Of a stretch of 64,000 nucleotides of DNA, positions 8,311 through 17,291 are shown piece after piece; the stretch's first letter is position 1, and each line of letters opens with the position of its first letter. Where the stretch lies: the NCBI GenBank assembly GCA_964653555.1, contig CAZZFT010000009.1, positions 1 through 64,000 of the forward strand. The letters run 5' to 3'. This DNA is from JAHEJV01 sp964653555. Its GTDB lineage: Bacteria > Myxococcota_A > UBA9160 > SMWR01. Both the position numbers and the translations under genes were made by a program. The notes beneath the pieces were generated by a model that worked only from the letters and a program-made list of their open reading frames with translations, was not told the origin of the DNA and searched no databases.

Positions 8311-10640
8311 CGAGAGTCCGGTGGCGAGGGGAGCGGTGACCGCGACCGCGAGGAGTCGGCGCACGACGATACCCCGACCGGAGCGCCGACCGCCCGGCCA
8401 CCCGTGACGAGCAGCAGCGCCGGCAGCAGCGTCACGTCGGCCAGCAGCGCCACCACCACGGTGGCCGCGGTCAGCAGGCCGAAGTTCCGGGTCACGGCGA
8501 ACTCGGACAGCCCGACCACGCCGAAGCCGATCGCCACGGCGATCGTGGTCAGCAGCACCGCCGGCAGCATGCCCTGGAGGGTGTCGCGCAGCGCGGCCGG
8601 TGGGTCGCTGCGGTGCTGCGGGTGCGCGACGAAGGTGGTGAGCAGGTGGATCGTATCGTCGACGGCGATGCCCAGGGCGAGACAGCCGACCACCACCGTC
8701 GCTGCGTCGATCGGAATGCCGGCGAAGCCCATCGCGCCGAAGGTGATCAGCAGGGGGCTGACGTTGGGGATCATCGCGAGCAGCGCGACGCGCAGCGAGC
8801 GGAAGATCACCGCGGCCAGCCCGGCGATCACCATCAGCGACGCGCTGAGGCCACGCAGCTGGCCCCAGGCGATCTCGTCCTCGGCTGCCGCGAACTCGTA
8901 CATGATCCCGGTGGTGCGCGCGCTCGCGTCGGCGTCGCCGTGCTCCCGCCACCAGCCCTCGGCCGCCCGGGCGATGTCGAGCAGGTTGTCGGAGCTGTTG
9001 TCGTCGATGCGCAGCAGCACGTTGGCGCCCGCCCGATCGCTGCGCAGCACGTCGTCGAGGCGGTCGACCGAGGAGAGCAGCACCAGGTACTGCTCGATCT
9101 GGGCCTTCGTGCTCGGGAGCCCGACCGCGTCGGTCCCGGCGAAGGCGGCGTGGATCTGGCGCAGCGGGTCGGCCATCGAGAGCACCTTCCCCACGTCGGG
9201 CCGTTCGGAGAGGAAGTGGCTCAGGCCGTCGATCGCGGCGACCATCCGGGGCTCGGTCATCGACACGCCGTCTCGTGGGGTGAGCACGACGTTCATCGGG
9301 CTGATGCCGGACAGCCGCGCTCGGATCGCCTCGTAGGACTCGCGCACCTCGTTTCCCCGGGCGAACCAGCGCGTCGCGTCGGTTTCCACCGACATCCGGG
9401 GCAGGCCGAGCAGAGCCAGCGCTGCCAGCGCGAGCCAGATGCCCACCAGTGCCTTGCGCCGCCGTTGGATGAAGCCGAACAGGGCCGGAGCGAGGTCGCT
9501 CCCCACCCAGGAGAGCGGGCGCCCAGCGCGGGGCGCGAGCGGCGCCAGACGCAGCGCCGCCGGCGCCGCCGACAGGGCCGCGCTCACGACGGCCATCGCC
9601 CCGACCGCTCCGAAGAGCCCCAGATCGCGGATCGCGTCGATACGCACCAGCGCGATCCCGAGGAAGCCGATGGCGGTGGTGAGACCGGACAGGGCGATCG
9701 GCCGCGCGACCCGCAGCAGGCTCTGCTCGAGCTCCTCGGCCGAGACGGCGCCGCGGGCCGCGTCCAGGACGTGGACCGTGTACGCGCTGCCGAGCGCGAG
9801 CAGGAGCGGCGGCAGCACGATCGTGGAGAACGAAAGCGGCGTGCGCGTGACGCCCATGGCACCGAGCGCGCACAACGTGCCCAGCCCGCTCGCACCCAGG
9901 GAGATCCAGACCACGCGCAGGGAGCCGAAGGCGGCGGCCAGAAGCGCCGCGATCGCCGCCACCGTCAGCGGGACGAAGAGCAGGATCTCGCGCTCGTTGG
10001 AGCGGTTCGACTCGATGCGGAAGACCGGCACCCCGGAGACCCAGGCCGCGCGTCCCGCGACCTCCCGCCGGACCTGGTCGATCGTGGACTCGATCTCGTG
10101 ACCGATCACCGGCTCGAGCAGCAGGTTGATCGCCAGGACCCGTCCGTCCGCGGAGACCAGGCTCCCTGGCGCCAGGCGGTCGCCGGCGAGCTGCTGGGGC
10201 ACGCGGGCGAGAGCGGGATCCCCGGGCCGCACGACCTCCGGCAGCACCGGATCGAGGCGCAGCGCGTCGTCGTCGCCCAGGCGGATCACCGGGACGGTGG
10301 CGAGGCTGTCCACCCGGCGCACGCCGGGCAGGTCGGCGAAGCGCTCGGACAGCCGCGCGATCTCGCCGAGCAGCGCGGGATCGAAGGGCCGCTCGCTCTC
10401 GAGAGCCACGACCAGCACCTCGTCCCCCCCGTAGTCGGCGAGGCTCTGCTGGTAGAACTGCCAGTCCGCACCCTCCTGGACCAGGATGCTCGCGGTGCTG
10501 GGATCGAACTCGAGGTGGGTCATTCCCGCAGCGGCGAGCAGGGACGCCCCGAGCCAGCCCGCCAGGACCGTGCGCGGGCGGTGCACGCTCCCGCGCACCA
10601 GCCACGCCAGGAACGGGCCGGTCGGAGAAGCGGAGATCAT
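8307..10640 (-). CDS. RND/MMPL-superfamily exporter
   Basis: A 777-residue inner-membrane exporter with the duplicated RND topology: one N-terminal helix, a periplasmic loop, then a five-helix block (TVAAIAALLAAAFGSLRVVW onward), and the same pattern repeated in the second half (SLMVIAGLAAVIFRSLRVAL). The conserved membrane-embedded acidic region appears as LGIAVDDTIHLLTTF, typical of MMPL/hopanoid-transporter-like proteins that move lipids across the envelope. It lies 18 bases after a TPR exported protein and overlaps dedA by 4 bases, which suggests a lipid-transport unit. The exact substrate cannot be told. Confidence 0.88.
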   Translation of the reverse strand: MISASPTGPFLAWLVRGSVHRPRTVLAGWLGASLLAAAGMTHLEFDPSTASILVQEGADWQFYQQSLADYGGDEVLVVALESERPFDPALLGEIARLSERFADLPGVRRVDSLATVPVIRLGDDDALRLDPVLPEVVRPGDPALARVPQQLAGDRLAPGSLVSADGRVLAINLLLEPVIGHEIESTIDQVRREVAGRAAWVSGVPVFRIESNRSNEREILLFVPLTVAAIAALLAAAFGSLRVVWISLGASGLGTLCALGAMGVTRTPLSFSTIVLPPLLLALGSAYTVHVLDAARGAVSAEELEQSLLRVARPIALSGLTTAIGFLGIALVRIDAIRDLGLFGAVGAMAVVSAALSAAPAALRLAPLAPRAGRPLSWVGSDLAPALFGFIQRRRKALVGIWLALAALALLGLPRMSVETDATRWFARGNEVRESYEAIRARLSGISPMNVVLTPRDGVSMTEPRMVAAIDGLSHFLSERPDVGKVLSMADPLRQIHAAFAGTDAVGLPSTKAQIEQYLVLLSSVDRLDDVLRSDRAGANVLLRIDDNSSDNLLDIARAAEGWWREHGDADASARTTGIMYEFAAAEDEIAWGQLRGLSASLMVIAGLAAVIFRSLRVALLAMIPNVSPLLITFGAMGFAGIPIDAATVVVGCLALGIAVDDTIHLLTTFVAHPQHRSDPPAALRDTLQGMLPAVLLTTIAVAIGFGVVGLSEFAVTRNFGLLTAATVVVALLADVTLLPALLLVTGGRAVGAPVGVSSCADSSRSRSPLPSPPDSR

Positions 10641-10658
10641 CCCCGCGCGCCCGGTCGC

Positions 10659-11636
10659 CTAGAAGGCTCCAGCTCGCGCCACCCCGCTGAAGTCGATGAA
10701 GCCGTCGCGCGAGTAGCCGCACGCGAGCTCGGGCCGCTCGAGCAGCAGGTCCGCGCTGCGCTGGTCGAGCGCATCGGTGCCCAGCCGCTGGGGCAGCTCG
10801 CGCGCGCGGGTCAGGGCGCGGCTTCCGCGCTCGAGCGCGTCGCGGTCGTCGCGCTCCCGTCCGATGCAGGTCAGAACCACACCGAGCTCGAGGTTGTAGT
10901 CCACGCGATCGGGGGAGATCGCCAGGGCTTTCTCGATGTAGCCGAGCGCGCGGTCCTTGTCACCGTGGACGCCGATCATCCAGTCGAGCCAGGGCCAGTC
11001 GGGCAGCAGCCGGTAGAAGGCGGAAGAGGCGAAGTACAGGTTGCCGAGCGTGTGGTTCCACTCGTTGTCCGCGTAGGTCGGCTGGAGCGCGATCGCGCGG
11101 TCGATCAGATCGGCGATCGGCCGGGCCATCGAGGCCGATCGCACCGCGCCGGACGAGGTCGCCAGACGTCCCATCGAGGACATCTTCCAGAACACGCACT
11201 CGCCGCACTGCGGGTCCGCCGCCAGCGCCCGGTCGGCCCAGGCGAGGGCTTCGGCGTAGGCCGCCTGGCGACCGGGCTTGTCCTCTCGCGGCATCCGCTC
11301 GCCCGCTCGCCAGAGATTGCGCGCGACGCGCCAGGCCAGGAAGGCGGAGGACGGATGCGCGCTCACGAGCGACTCGTAGCGCGCATTCGCCTCGCGCAGC
11401 GCCTCCTGCTCCTCGAGCGCATTGCCCTCGCGCCAGAGCGATAGCTCTCCCTCGTCCAGCCCCAGGCTGGCGATCGCCGCCGGCAGCACGGGGGCCTGCT
11501 GTGCGCGACCCGCTCCCGCGATCGCCATCAGCACCACGGCCCACCCCGCCGCCCTCCACCCGGCGCGGCGGGACCCACTCCTCGGAGCCTGCGCGACCGC
11601 CAGGGGCCGCGGGCCGGCATCGGTCGGGGTGGCCAT
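10659..11636 (-). CDS. Exported TPR-repeat protein
   Basis: About 325 residues with an N-terminal hydrophobic segment (AAGWAVVLMAIAGAGRAQQ), so probably periplasmic or anchored, followed by helical repeats of TPR type (EANARYESLVSAHPSSAFLA, AEALAWADRALAADPQCGEC, ALGYIEKALAISPDRVDY). It is the first gene of the TPR-RND-DedA operon and may act as a periplasmic partner of the exporter (inference). Two starts are possible, ATG 11657 or ATG 11636; the second gives a shorter basic leader. Confidence 0.75.
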   Translation of the reverse strand: MATPTDAGPRPLAVAQAPRSGSRRAGWRAAGWAVVLMAIAGAGRAQQAPVLPAAIASLGLDEGELSLWREGNALEEQEALREANARYESLVSAHPSSAFLAWRVARNLWRAGERMPREDKPGRQAAYAEALAWADRALAADPQCGECVFWKMSSMGRLATSSGAVRSASMARPIADLIDRAIALQPTYADNEWNHTLGNLYFASSAFYRLLPDWPWLDWMIGVHGDKDRALGYIEKALAISPDRVDYNLELGVVLTCIGRERDDRDALERGSRALTRARELPQRLGTDALDQRSADLLLERPELACGYSRDGFIDFSGVARAGAF

Positions 11637-11705
11637 GGAGGGCACACCGTACGCCACCGCCCGGCGGCTCGCCGGCCCGGCCCGGTCACCCCCGGGGAGG
11701 CCGAA

Positions 11706-12344
11706 TCAGGCCCGTTCCAGCCGCGCGCGGAGCTCCTCGCGCCACACCGCGGCGAGGGCCGGGTGCTCCGCAGCGCGTCGCAGGAGCGCCGCGTCCCCGG
11801 CCCCGCGCGCCAGCCCCTGCACGTCGGCCACCGAGAGGCCGTGGGGATCGGCCGAGACGCGCTCGATCGCATCCCCCGCGCCGATCTCGCCCTCCTCGAC
11901 CACCCGGAAGTAGACCCCCGAGCGCCCGCTCTGGAGGAAGTGCTTGGGCAGGTCGACCCGCTGGTGTCGCGCCGCCAGGTTCTGACAGGGAATGCGCGGC
12001 TGGCTCACCTCGAGCACCGCGTCGCCGATCCGGAACCGGTCGCCGATGCCCACCTCCGACTCGCGCATGCCCTCGGTGCTGAGGTTCTCGCCGAAGGCGC
12101 CCCAGGGAAGCGCGGAGACACCCAGCCACTCGCACCAGAACGAATAGTGCTCGGCCGGGTAGGCGTAGACGGCCTTGTCGGCGCCGCCGTGCACGGTGAG
12201 ATCGGCCTGGCGGTCGCCGGCCAGGTTGTGTCCGCGCAGCGCCACGCGCCCCGTCACCGCGTCCTTGAAGATCGCCGTGCGCAGCGTCCGATCGCGCCAG
12301 GAGACTTCGCGCGGCAGGCCGACGTTCACCGAGAGCACCTTCAC
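11706..12344 (-). CDS. MOSC domain protein (YiiM-like)
   Basis: A 212-residue protein of the MOSC (molybdenum cofactor sulfurase C-terminal) superfamily, related to YiiM, which moves sulfur or handles molybdenum cofactor. Conserved pieces: VKVLSVNVGLPREVSWRDRT at the start, GDRQADLTVHGGADKAVYAY, WGAFGENLSTEGM and the cysteine motif QPRIPCQNLAARH. The GTG at 12344 is taken as start because the family begins at this point. It is divergent from the isomerase gene across about 100 bases. A second MOSC domain occurs in this window at 55.3 kb. Confidence 0.88.
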   Translation of the reverse strand: MKVLSVNVGLPREVSWRDRTLRTAIFKDAVTGRVALRGHNLAGDRQADLTVHGGADKAVYAYPAEHYSFWCEWLGVSALPWGAFGENLSTEGMRESEVGIGDRFRIGDAVLEVSQPRIPCQNLAARHQRVDLPKHFLQSGRSGVYFRVVEEGEIGAGDAIERVSADPHGLSVADVQGLARGAGDAALLRRAAEHPALAAVWREELRARLERA

Positions 12345-12444
12345 ACGCGCCAGGCTAGCGAAGTGCGGTGCGGCCTCCGCGCTTCGCGGGGCGCTCGCCG
12401 AGCCCCTATCGTCTGGCCCCGTCCGCGCGCCGAGGTGCCCACCC

Positions 12445-13056
12445 ATGCCCCGCACCCTGGAGTTCTTCTTCGACTACGGGAGCCCCTACAGCTACATCGC
12501 GAACGCGTTGCTGCCCGGCCTCGCGCGGCGGTACGGCGCGCCGCTGCAGTATCGACCGATGCTGCTGGGCGGCGTGTTCCAGGCCACCGGAAACCGCTCG
12601 CCGGCCCAGGAGCCGATCGCGGCGAAGCGCGCCTACGGCGGGCTCACCCTGGGGCGCACCGCCGCCCACCACAACGTCCCATTCCGCCTGAATCCGCACT
12701 TCCCGATCAACACCCTCGCCTTGATGCGCGGCGCGGTGGCGGCGCAGCGAGCGGGGGTGTTCGACGCGTTCCACGCCGCGATCTACCCGGCGTTCTGGGC
12801 CGGGGGACGCGACCTCGGCGACCCGTCGGAGGTCGCCTCGGTGCTCGCGGCGGCCGGCGTCGACGCCGCCGCGCTCGCCGAGAGCGCGGCCCAAGACGAG
12901 GTGAAGCAGGCGCTGCGCGCCAACACCGACGAGGCGGTCGCCCGCGGCGCCTTCGGCGCGCCCACGATCTTCCTGGGCGACGCGATGTACTTCGGCGTCG
13001 ACCACCTGCCCTACCTCGAGCGCGCGCTGGAGGAGGGCTCCCCCCGCTCCGGCTAG
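12445..13056 (+). CDS. 2-hydroxychromene-2-carboxylate isomerase family (DsbA-like fold)
   Basis: A 203-residue thioredoxin-fold protein of the HCCA isomerase/GST-kappa group, glutathione-dependent enzymes first known from naphthalene catabolism. The start RTLEFFFDYGSPYSYIANAL has the catalytic Ser (GSPYSY) in place of the DsbA CxxC. The end GAFGAPTIFLGDAMYFGVDH carries the cis-Pro loop. The natural substrate here is unknown; such proteins are common in genomes without naphthalene pathways. Start ATG 12445, divergent from the MOSC gene. Confidence 0.85.
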   Translation: MPRTLEFFFDYGSPYSYIANALLPGLARRYGAPLQYRPMLLGGVFQATGNRSPAQEPIAAKRAYGGLTLGRTAAHHNVPFRLNPHFPINTLALMRGAVAAQRAGVFDAFHAAIYPAFWAGGRDLGDPSEVASVLAAAGVDAAALAESAAQDEVKQALRANTDEAVARGAFGAPTIFLGDAMYFGVDHLPYLERALEEGSPRSG

Positions 13057-13107
13057 CCCGGGAGGGGTCCGCCTTCGCTCGGCTTCGGCTCGCTGCGCCT
13101 CGGCCGC

Positions 13108-14586
13108 CTAGCGACCGAGCGCGAGCACACCCTCCGCGTCGAGGCGCGCGGAGCGGCCGCAGAACTCCTCGCGCGTCATCGCGGAGGCGGCGTCGCGGTC
13201 GCTGACGTTGCCCCAGGCGCGCCGGCCGTCGGGCAGGCGGCAGGCGACGTGCGCGATCTCGGGCGCGCCGTCGGCGCCGTACATCACGCTGTAGGCCTCG
13301 ATCGCCACGGGGCCCGTGTGCGCGAGGGCGACGCCTCGCTTCGGCAGCGCGTCCACCTCCGGCTGGGGCTCGACGTGGCGGAAGGGGCGCTCGGGAGGAG
13401 CGGTCGAGTACACGCAGAAGGAGTGCTTGCTCAGATAGCCGCCGTTGCCCGTGACCAGCCCGACGGCACCGGGGTCGTCGCGCAGCACCTCGGCCATGCG
13501 CGCGATGCCGTGCATCGTGTAGTTGTTCATGGGACCGCCGCCGAAGGTGAGGCCGCCGGTCACGGTGAGCGGCTGCGACGTGTCGAGACCCAGCTCCTGC
13601 GCCGACACCTGCACCGCGCTCGGGAAGCAGCTGTAGAGGTCGCGGTGGGCCAGGTCCTTCGCCTCGACCCCGGCGAGTTCGAGGGCGCGCCGGCCGGCGA
13701 TCCGGATCGCCGGCGAGCGGTGGAGCTCCTCCCGCTCGGAGACGAAGAGATGGTCGTGGGCGTCGCTGGCGGCCCACGGGTAGACCCACTTCTCGCGCGG
13801 CACGCCCATGCGCGCCGCCATCTCCTCGTGGGTGACGAGCAGGGCGGCTCCCATGTCCACTCGCGAGTTCGAGTTCAAGAGCATCGGGTAGGGAAAGCTC
13901 ACCGGCCGGTTCTCGGGACCGGGCGTGCGGATCTGTGCGGCGCTCTTGCGCTCGCGGATCCACGCGCTCGGGTTGCCCGCCGCCACGGCGCTGAACCCCG
14001 CCCACAGCTCCGAGATGCGCTGGAGGTGGCCCTCCACCGACTCGCCGCGCGCGGCGCGCAGCGCGATCTCGAAGATCGGATACATCTGGATCGGCTGGCG
14101 GATCCCGCGCGCGAGCTCGGCCTCGTGGGAGAGCACCAGGTCCTCGCCGATCGTCTCGTCGGGCGTGCCCGGGGCGGCGCTCCAGCCGGTGAGGCGTCCC
14201 CGCTTCGAGAGCTGCGCCCAGGTCCGGCCGCACTCGGCGCCGGTGAGCAGGGCGACGTCGAGGGCGCCGCGCTGGACGTCGAGGAAAGTGCGGCTGGTCG
14301 CGGTCTGGGCGTAGTTGCCGCCGTACTGGGTGAGGGCCGTCCGGGCGCTCGGGCAACCCAGTCGCTCCGCGAGGGCGCGACCCGGATCGGTGTAGCGCCA
14401 CATCCCGCGCACCACGCGCACGGCCTCGGCCCGGGCGAGCCAGGCGCGGCTGCCGGCGTCCTCGGCGGCGCGCTGGCAGGCCAGGACCATCAGATCCAGG
14501 GGCTCGTTCGCGGCGTCGAGATCGTCGGTGCGCTGGAGCACCTGGGCGACGCCGACCAGGACCGGCACCCGGGTCTTCGCGCTCAC
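13108..14586 (-). CDS. Thiolase-like protein (acetyl-CoA acetyltransferase family)
   Basis: A 492-residue cytosolic member of the thiolase fold, similar to bacterial acetyl-CoA acetyltransferase/SCP-x-like proteins. The N-terminus VPVLVGVAQVLQRTDD, the central QYGGNYAQTATSRTFLDVQR and the C-terminal GLTFGGGPMNNYTMHGIARM with GNGGYLSKHSFCVYST are typical. The usual nucleophilic Cys of the N-terminal CxS motif is not visible at the expected place, as in other members of this subgroup, so the reaction is uncertain. The GTG start overlaps the upstream esterase stop (GTGA at 14583-14586), so the two are coupled. Confidence 0.82.
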   Translation of the reverse strand: MSAKTRVPVLVGVAQVLQRTDDLDAANEPLDLMVLACQRAAEDAGSRAWLARAEAVRVVRGMWRYTDPGRALAERLGCPSARTALTQYGGNYAQTATSRTFLDVQRGALDVALLTGAECGRTWAQLSKRGRLTGWSAAPGTPDETIGEDLVLSHEAELARGIRQPIQMYPIFEIALRAARGESVEGHLQRISELWAGFSAVAAGNPSAWIRERKSAAQIRTPGPENRPVSFPYPMLLNSNSRVDMGAALLVTHEEMAARMGVPREKWVYPWAASDAHDHLFVSEREELHRSPAIRIAGRRALELAGVEAKDLAHRDLYSCFPSAVQVSAQELGLDTSQPLTVTGGLTFGGGPMNNYTMHGIARMAEVLRDDPGAVGLVTGNGGYLSKHSFCVYSTAPPERPFRHVEPQPEVDALPKRGVALAHTGPVAIEAYSVMYGADGAPEIAHVACRLPDGRRAWGNVSDRDAASAMTREEFCGRSARLDAEGVLALGR

Positions 14587-15476
14587 GGGAGGTGGCGCCT
14601 CACGAAGGCCCCCGCCCGCTCGAGCGACTCGCGCCCCTCCGGAATCAGGTCGGAGAGACCGTGGAAGCCGTGGATCATCTCGGGCACGACCTCGAGCGTC
14701 ACCGCCACCCCGTCGCGGCCGGCGCACGCGGCCAGGCGAGTCGAGTCGTCGCGCGTGATGTCGATCTCGCCACAGGACAGGAACATCGGCGGCAGCCCCG
14801 AGAGATCGGCGTGGATCGGCGAGAGCAGCGGATCGCGCACGTCGCCATCGGGGCCGGCGTAGTCGCGGCCGCGCGCGCGGATCCAGTCCGGGTCCACGTA
14901 GGGATCGACGCCGCGCGGGTGGCGCGCCGAGTCGCCGCTCATCTCGAGGTCGTACCAGCCGGTCAGCCCGACGAAGGCGGCGGGCAGGGGCGACCCCTCG
15001 TCGCGCAGACGCAGCAGCAGCGCGACGCCGATCCCGCCGCCGCAGGAGTCACCGGAGACGACGATCCGGTCGGGCGGCGTGCCGCCGGCGAGGAGCGCGC
15101 GGTAGACCGCGTGGGTGTCGTCGAGCTGGGCCGGAAAGCGGTGCTCGGGAGCGAGCCGGTAGCCATAGACCACGGCGCGCGCAGCGAACGGGCGCGAGAG
15201 GCGGGCCGCATAGGGGATGTAGTGCTCGACTCCGGTCGAGACGAAGGCGCCGCCGTGCACGTGGAGCAGCACGCGGGTCGAGCCCTCGCTCTCCGGCGTG
15301 CCGATCCAGGCGGCGTCCACGCCGCCCAACGCCGTCCGCTCCACCGCCACGTCCTTCGGGTACTGGGTGGGATGGATGCGGTGCATCTTCTCCCGCACCA
15401 GCTCCGGCGGATCGCCGGGAATCGCCAGGCCCGGCTTCAACGCCTTGCGCAGCTGCTCGTACTGGGGGCTCGCCAT
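14583..15476 (-). CDS. Alpha/beta-hydrolase (HSL/HGGG esterase family)
   Basis: A 297-residue hormone-sensitive-lipase-type esterase. The oxyanion motif is VHGGAF, the nucleophile elbow is SGDSCGGG, and the acid/His pair is likely in SCGEIDITRDDS and PEMIHGFHG. It starts at ATG 15476 behind a GAGGAAGAG purine stretch. It is the upstream gene of a two-gene operon with the thiolase-like protein, so it could hydrolyse an ester or thioester that the next enzyme uses or makes (inference). No signal peptide is seen. Confidence 0.88.
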   Translation of the reverse strand: MASPQYEQLRKALKPGLAIPGDPPELVREKMHRIHPTQYPKDVAVERTALGGVDAAWIGTPESEGSTRVLLHVHGGAFVSTGVEHYIPYAARLSRPFAARAVVYGYRLAPEHRFPAQLDDTHAVYRALLAGGTPPDRIVVSGDSCGGGIGVALLLRLRDEGSPLPAAFVGLTGWYDLEMSGDSARHPRGVDPYVDPDWIRARGRDYAGPDGDVRDPLLSPIHADLSGLPPMFLSCGEIDITRDDSTRLAACAGRDGVAVTLEVVPEMIHGFHGLSDLIPEGRESLERAGAFVRRHLP

Positions 15477-15588
15477 CTCTTCCTCGCTCGTCGCGCGCCA
15501 CGGCGCTGGGCGCGGCGGGCGATCATAGACGATCCGCGCGCGATCGGGCTGGACTTCACCCGGGTCACCGAGCAGACTGCCGACGGAA

Positions 15589-16266
15589 ATGATCTTCGAT
15601 CTCCTGAGCGCGGCCCTCGGCACCTTCGTCGGCCTGCTTCCGATCGCCAACCCCTTCAGCACCGCGGCCGTGTTCGTGGCGGTCACGAAGCGCTTCACCG
15701 AGGCCCAGGCCCAGGACCAGGCCCGACGCGCCTGCATCTACATGGCGATCGTCCTGCTGGTCTCGCTGTTCGCGGGGGCGCTGGTGATGGAGTTCTTCGG
15801 GATCTCGATCCCGGCGCTGCGCATCGCGGGCGGGCTGATCGTCGCGCGCATCGGCTTCGGCATGCTGAACCCCGAGCCCGAGGAGGACGTCGGCGAGACG
15901 GCAAAGGAGGAGGCCCTGCACATGGCCGACCTGGCGTTCACGCCCCTGGCCATGCCGATGCTGAGCGGCCCCGGCTCGATCGCGGTGACGATCGGCATGG
16001 CGGCGGGAGCCGAGACCGTCGGGGAGTACCTGGCGATCGCCTTCGGCATCGTGCTCGTCTCCTTCGTGTCGTGGTTGGTGCTGCGCAGCTCCCGTCGCAT
16101 CGTCGCGCTGCTCGGCCCGACCGGCATGACGGCCCTGGTGCGGGTGATGGGCTTCCTGCTGGTGTGCGTCGGCGTGCAGTTCGTCGGACTGGGCGTGATC
16201 CAGGTGCTCTCGGACGAGCACGCGCTGCGCGCGGTGCTCGAGGGGCTGGACGCCGCCCGGCACTAG
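15589..16266 (+). CDS. MarC family membrane protein
   Basis: A 225-residue polytopic inner-membrane protein with six predicted helices. MarC/NAAT hallmarks: LLPIANPFSTAAVFVAVTKR near the start, the repeated motif FFGISIPALRIAGGLIVARI, and FTPLAMPMLSGPGSIAVTIG. Despite the old name, MarC does not cause multiple-antibiotic resistance; its transport role is unsettled, and some relatives move amino acids. The gene is divergent from the esterase with about 110 bases between. Confidence 0.9.
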   Translation: MIFDLLSAALGTFVGLLPIANPFSTAAVFVAVTKRFTEAQAQDQARRACIYMAIVLLVSLFAGALVMEFFGISIPALRIAGGLIVARIGFGMLNPEPEEDVGETAKEEALHMADLAFTPLAMPMLSGPGSIAVTIGMAAGAETVGEYLAIAFGIVLVSFVSWLVLRSSRRIVALLGPTGMTALVRVMGFLLVCVGVQFVGLGVIQVLSDEHALRAVLEGLDAARH

Positions 16267-16296
16267 CCCGGCAGGAGCCCGCGAGCGCGCGCTCCG

Positions 16297-17280
16297 CTAG
16301 TCGGACTCCGCCCAGAAGTCGTACCAGTTGAACCACTGGTACGGAGCGCGGAAGCACATCTGCTCCAGGTGGCGCACGAAGCGCCCGAGCATCTCCCCAA
16401 CGACGACGTCGCGCTCGGCGCGCGGGACGCGACCCCCCGAGTAGAGCGGAGCGGACTCGACCCGGTAGCGGCCGTCGCCGATCCGGCGCGCGCACGCCAC
16501 GATCACCGGGCAGCCGATCAGCGCCGCCAGCTGGAAGGGCCCCTCGGAGAAGCGCGCGGGAGCCCCGAGGAAGGGCAGCGAGCGCGCCCCGCCACCCGAG
16601 AGCGGCACACGATCGCCCATGATCGCGACGAACTCGCCTCGCTCGATCGCCGCGCGGATCTCGAGGGCCGAGCCCGACTCCTCCGGGCGCACGTGGATCA
16701 TGCGCAGGCGCAGACTCGGGTTCAGGGTGGCGAGGACGTCGTTGATCGCCCGGGCGTTGTCGTCGTGGATCACGACGCTCACGGGCACGTCGGCGTCCAG
16801 GCAGATCGATCGCATCATGTCGAAGCAGCCGTGGTGCGCGCCGACGATCAGCGCGCCGCACTTGCCCAGGGCATTGCGGTTCGCGCCGCGGCCGTCGGGG
16901 AGGTGCGCGAAGTGTTCCTCGCCACGGTGCTCGAAGACGAAGGCGTCGTCCACGCCCGCGAACACGCACACCCGGTCGAGGATCGCGACGGAGAACTCGA
17001 ACACCTGCCGGTAGGTATCGATCCAGCCCGGCGGGTGACCGAGGGCGGCGCGGCCTTCGGGTGTCGCACACAGCCGGTGTAGGTATGCGCGCGACGCCCG
17101 CCGCGCGGCCGGATCGGTGAGCACGAAGTAGGCGGCGATCGGCCTCAGCAGCGCCTGCGCCGCGGGGCGTCCGATCCACCGGATCAGCCTCACCAGCAGG
17201 CGCAGGCTCGCCGCGGTGCCCCGTTCGGTCTTCGCCGTCCAGGGTGGACGGCCCACGGTGTCCGGCTCGCCGGAGGCCAC
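16297..17280 (-). CDS. LpxL/HtrB-like lysophospholipid or lipid A acyltransferase
   Basis: About 327 residues, a membrane-bound acyltransferase of the lauroyl/myristoyl family. The catalytic HxxxxD box is HHGCFD (GALIVGAHHGCFDMMRS). The downstream GDRVPLSGGG with LPFLGAPARFSEGPFQLA matches the family's second block. An N-terminal basic and hydrophobic segment (RLLVRLIRWIGRP) would anchor it. In some Gram-negatives relatives of this type act on ornithine lipids or glycolipids instead of lipid A. Start GTG 17280 lies 12 bases after the upstream phosphatase stop and has a GGGGGT stretch before it. Confidence 0.82.
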   Translation of the reverse strand: MASGEPDTVGRPPWTAKTERGTAASLRLLVRLIRWIGRPAAQALLRPIAAYFVLTDPAARRASRAYLHRLCATPEGRAALGHPPGWIDTYRQVFEFSVAILDRVCVFAGVDDAFVFEHRGEEHFAHLPDGRGANRNALGKCGALIVGAHHGCFDMMRSICLDADVPVSVVIHDDNARAINDVLATLNPSLRLRMIHVRPEESGSALEIRAAIERGEFVAIMGDRVPLSGGGARSLPFLGAPARFSEGPFQLAALIGCPVIVACARRIGDGRYRVESAPLYSGGRVPRAERDVVVGEMLGRFVRHLEQMCFRAPYQWFNWYDFWAESD

Positions 17281-17291
17281 CGAGACCCCCG

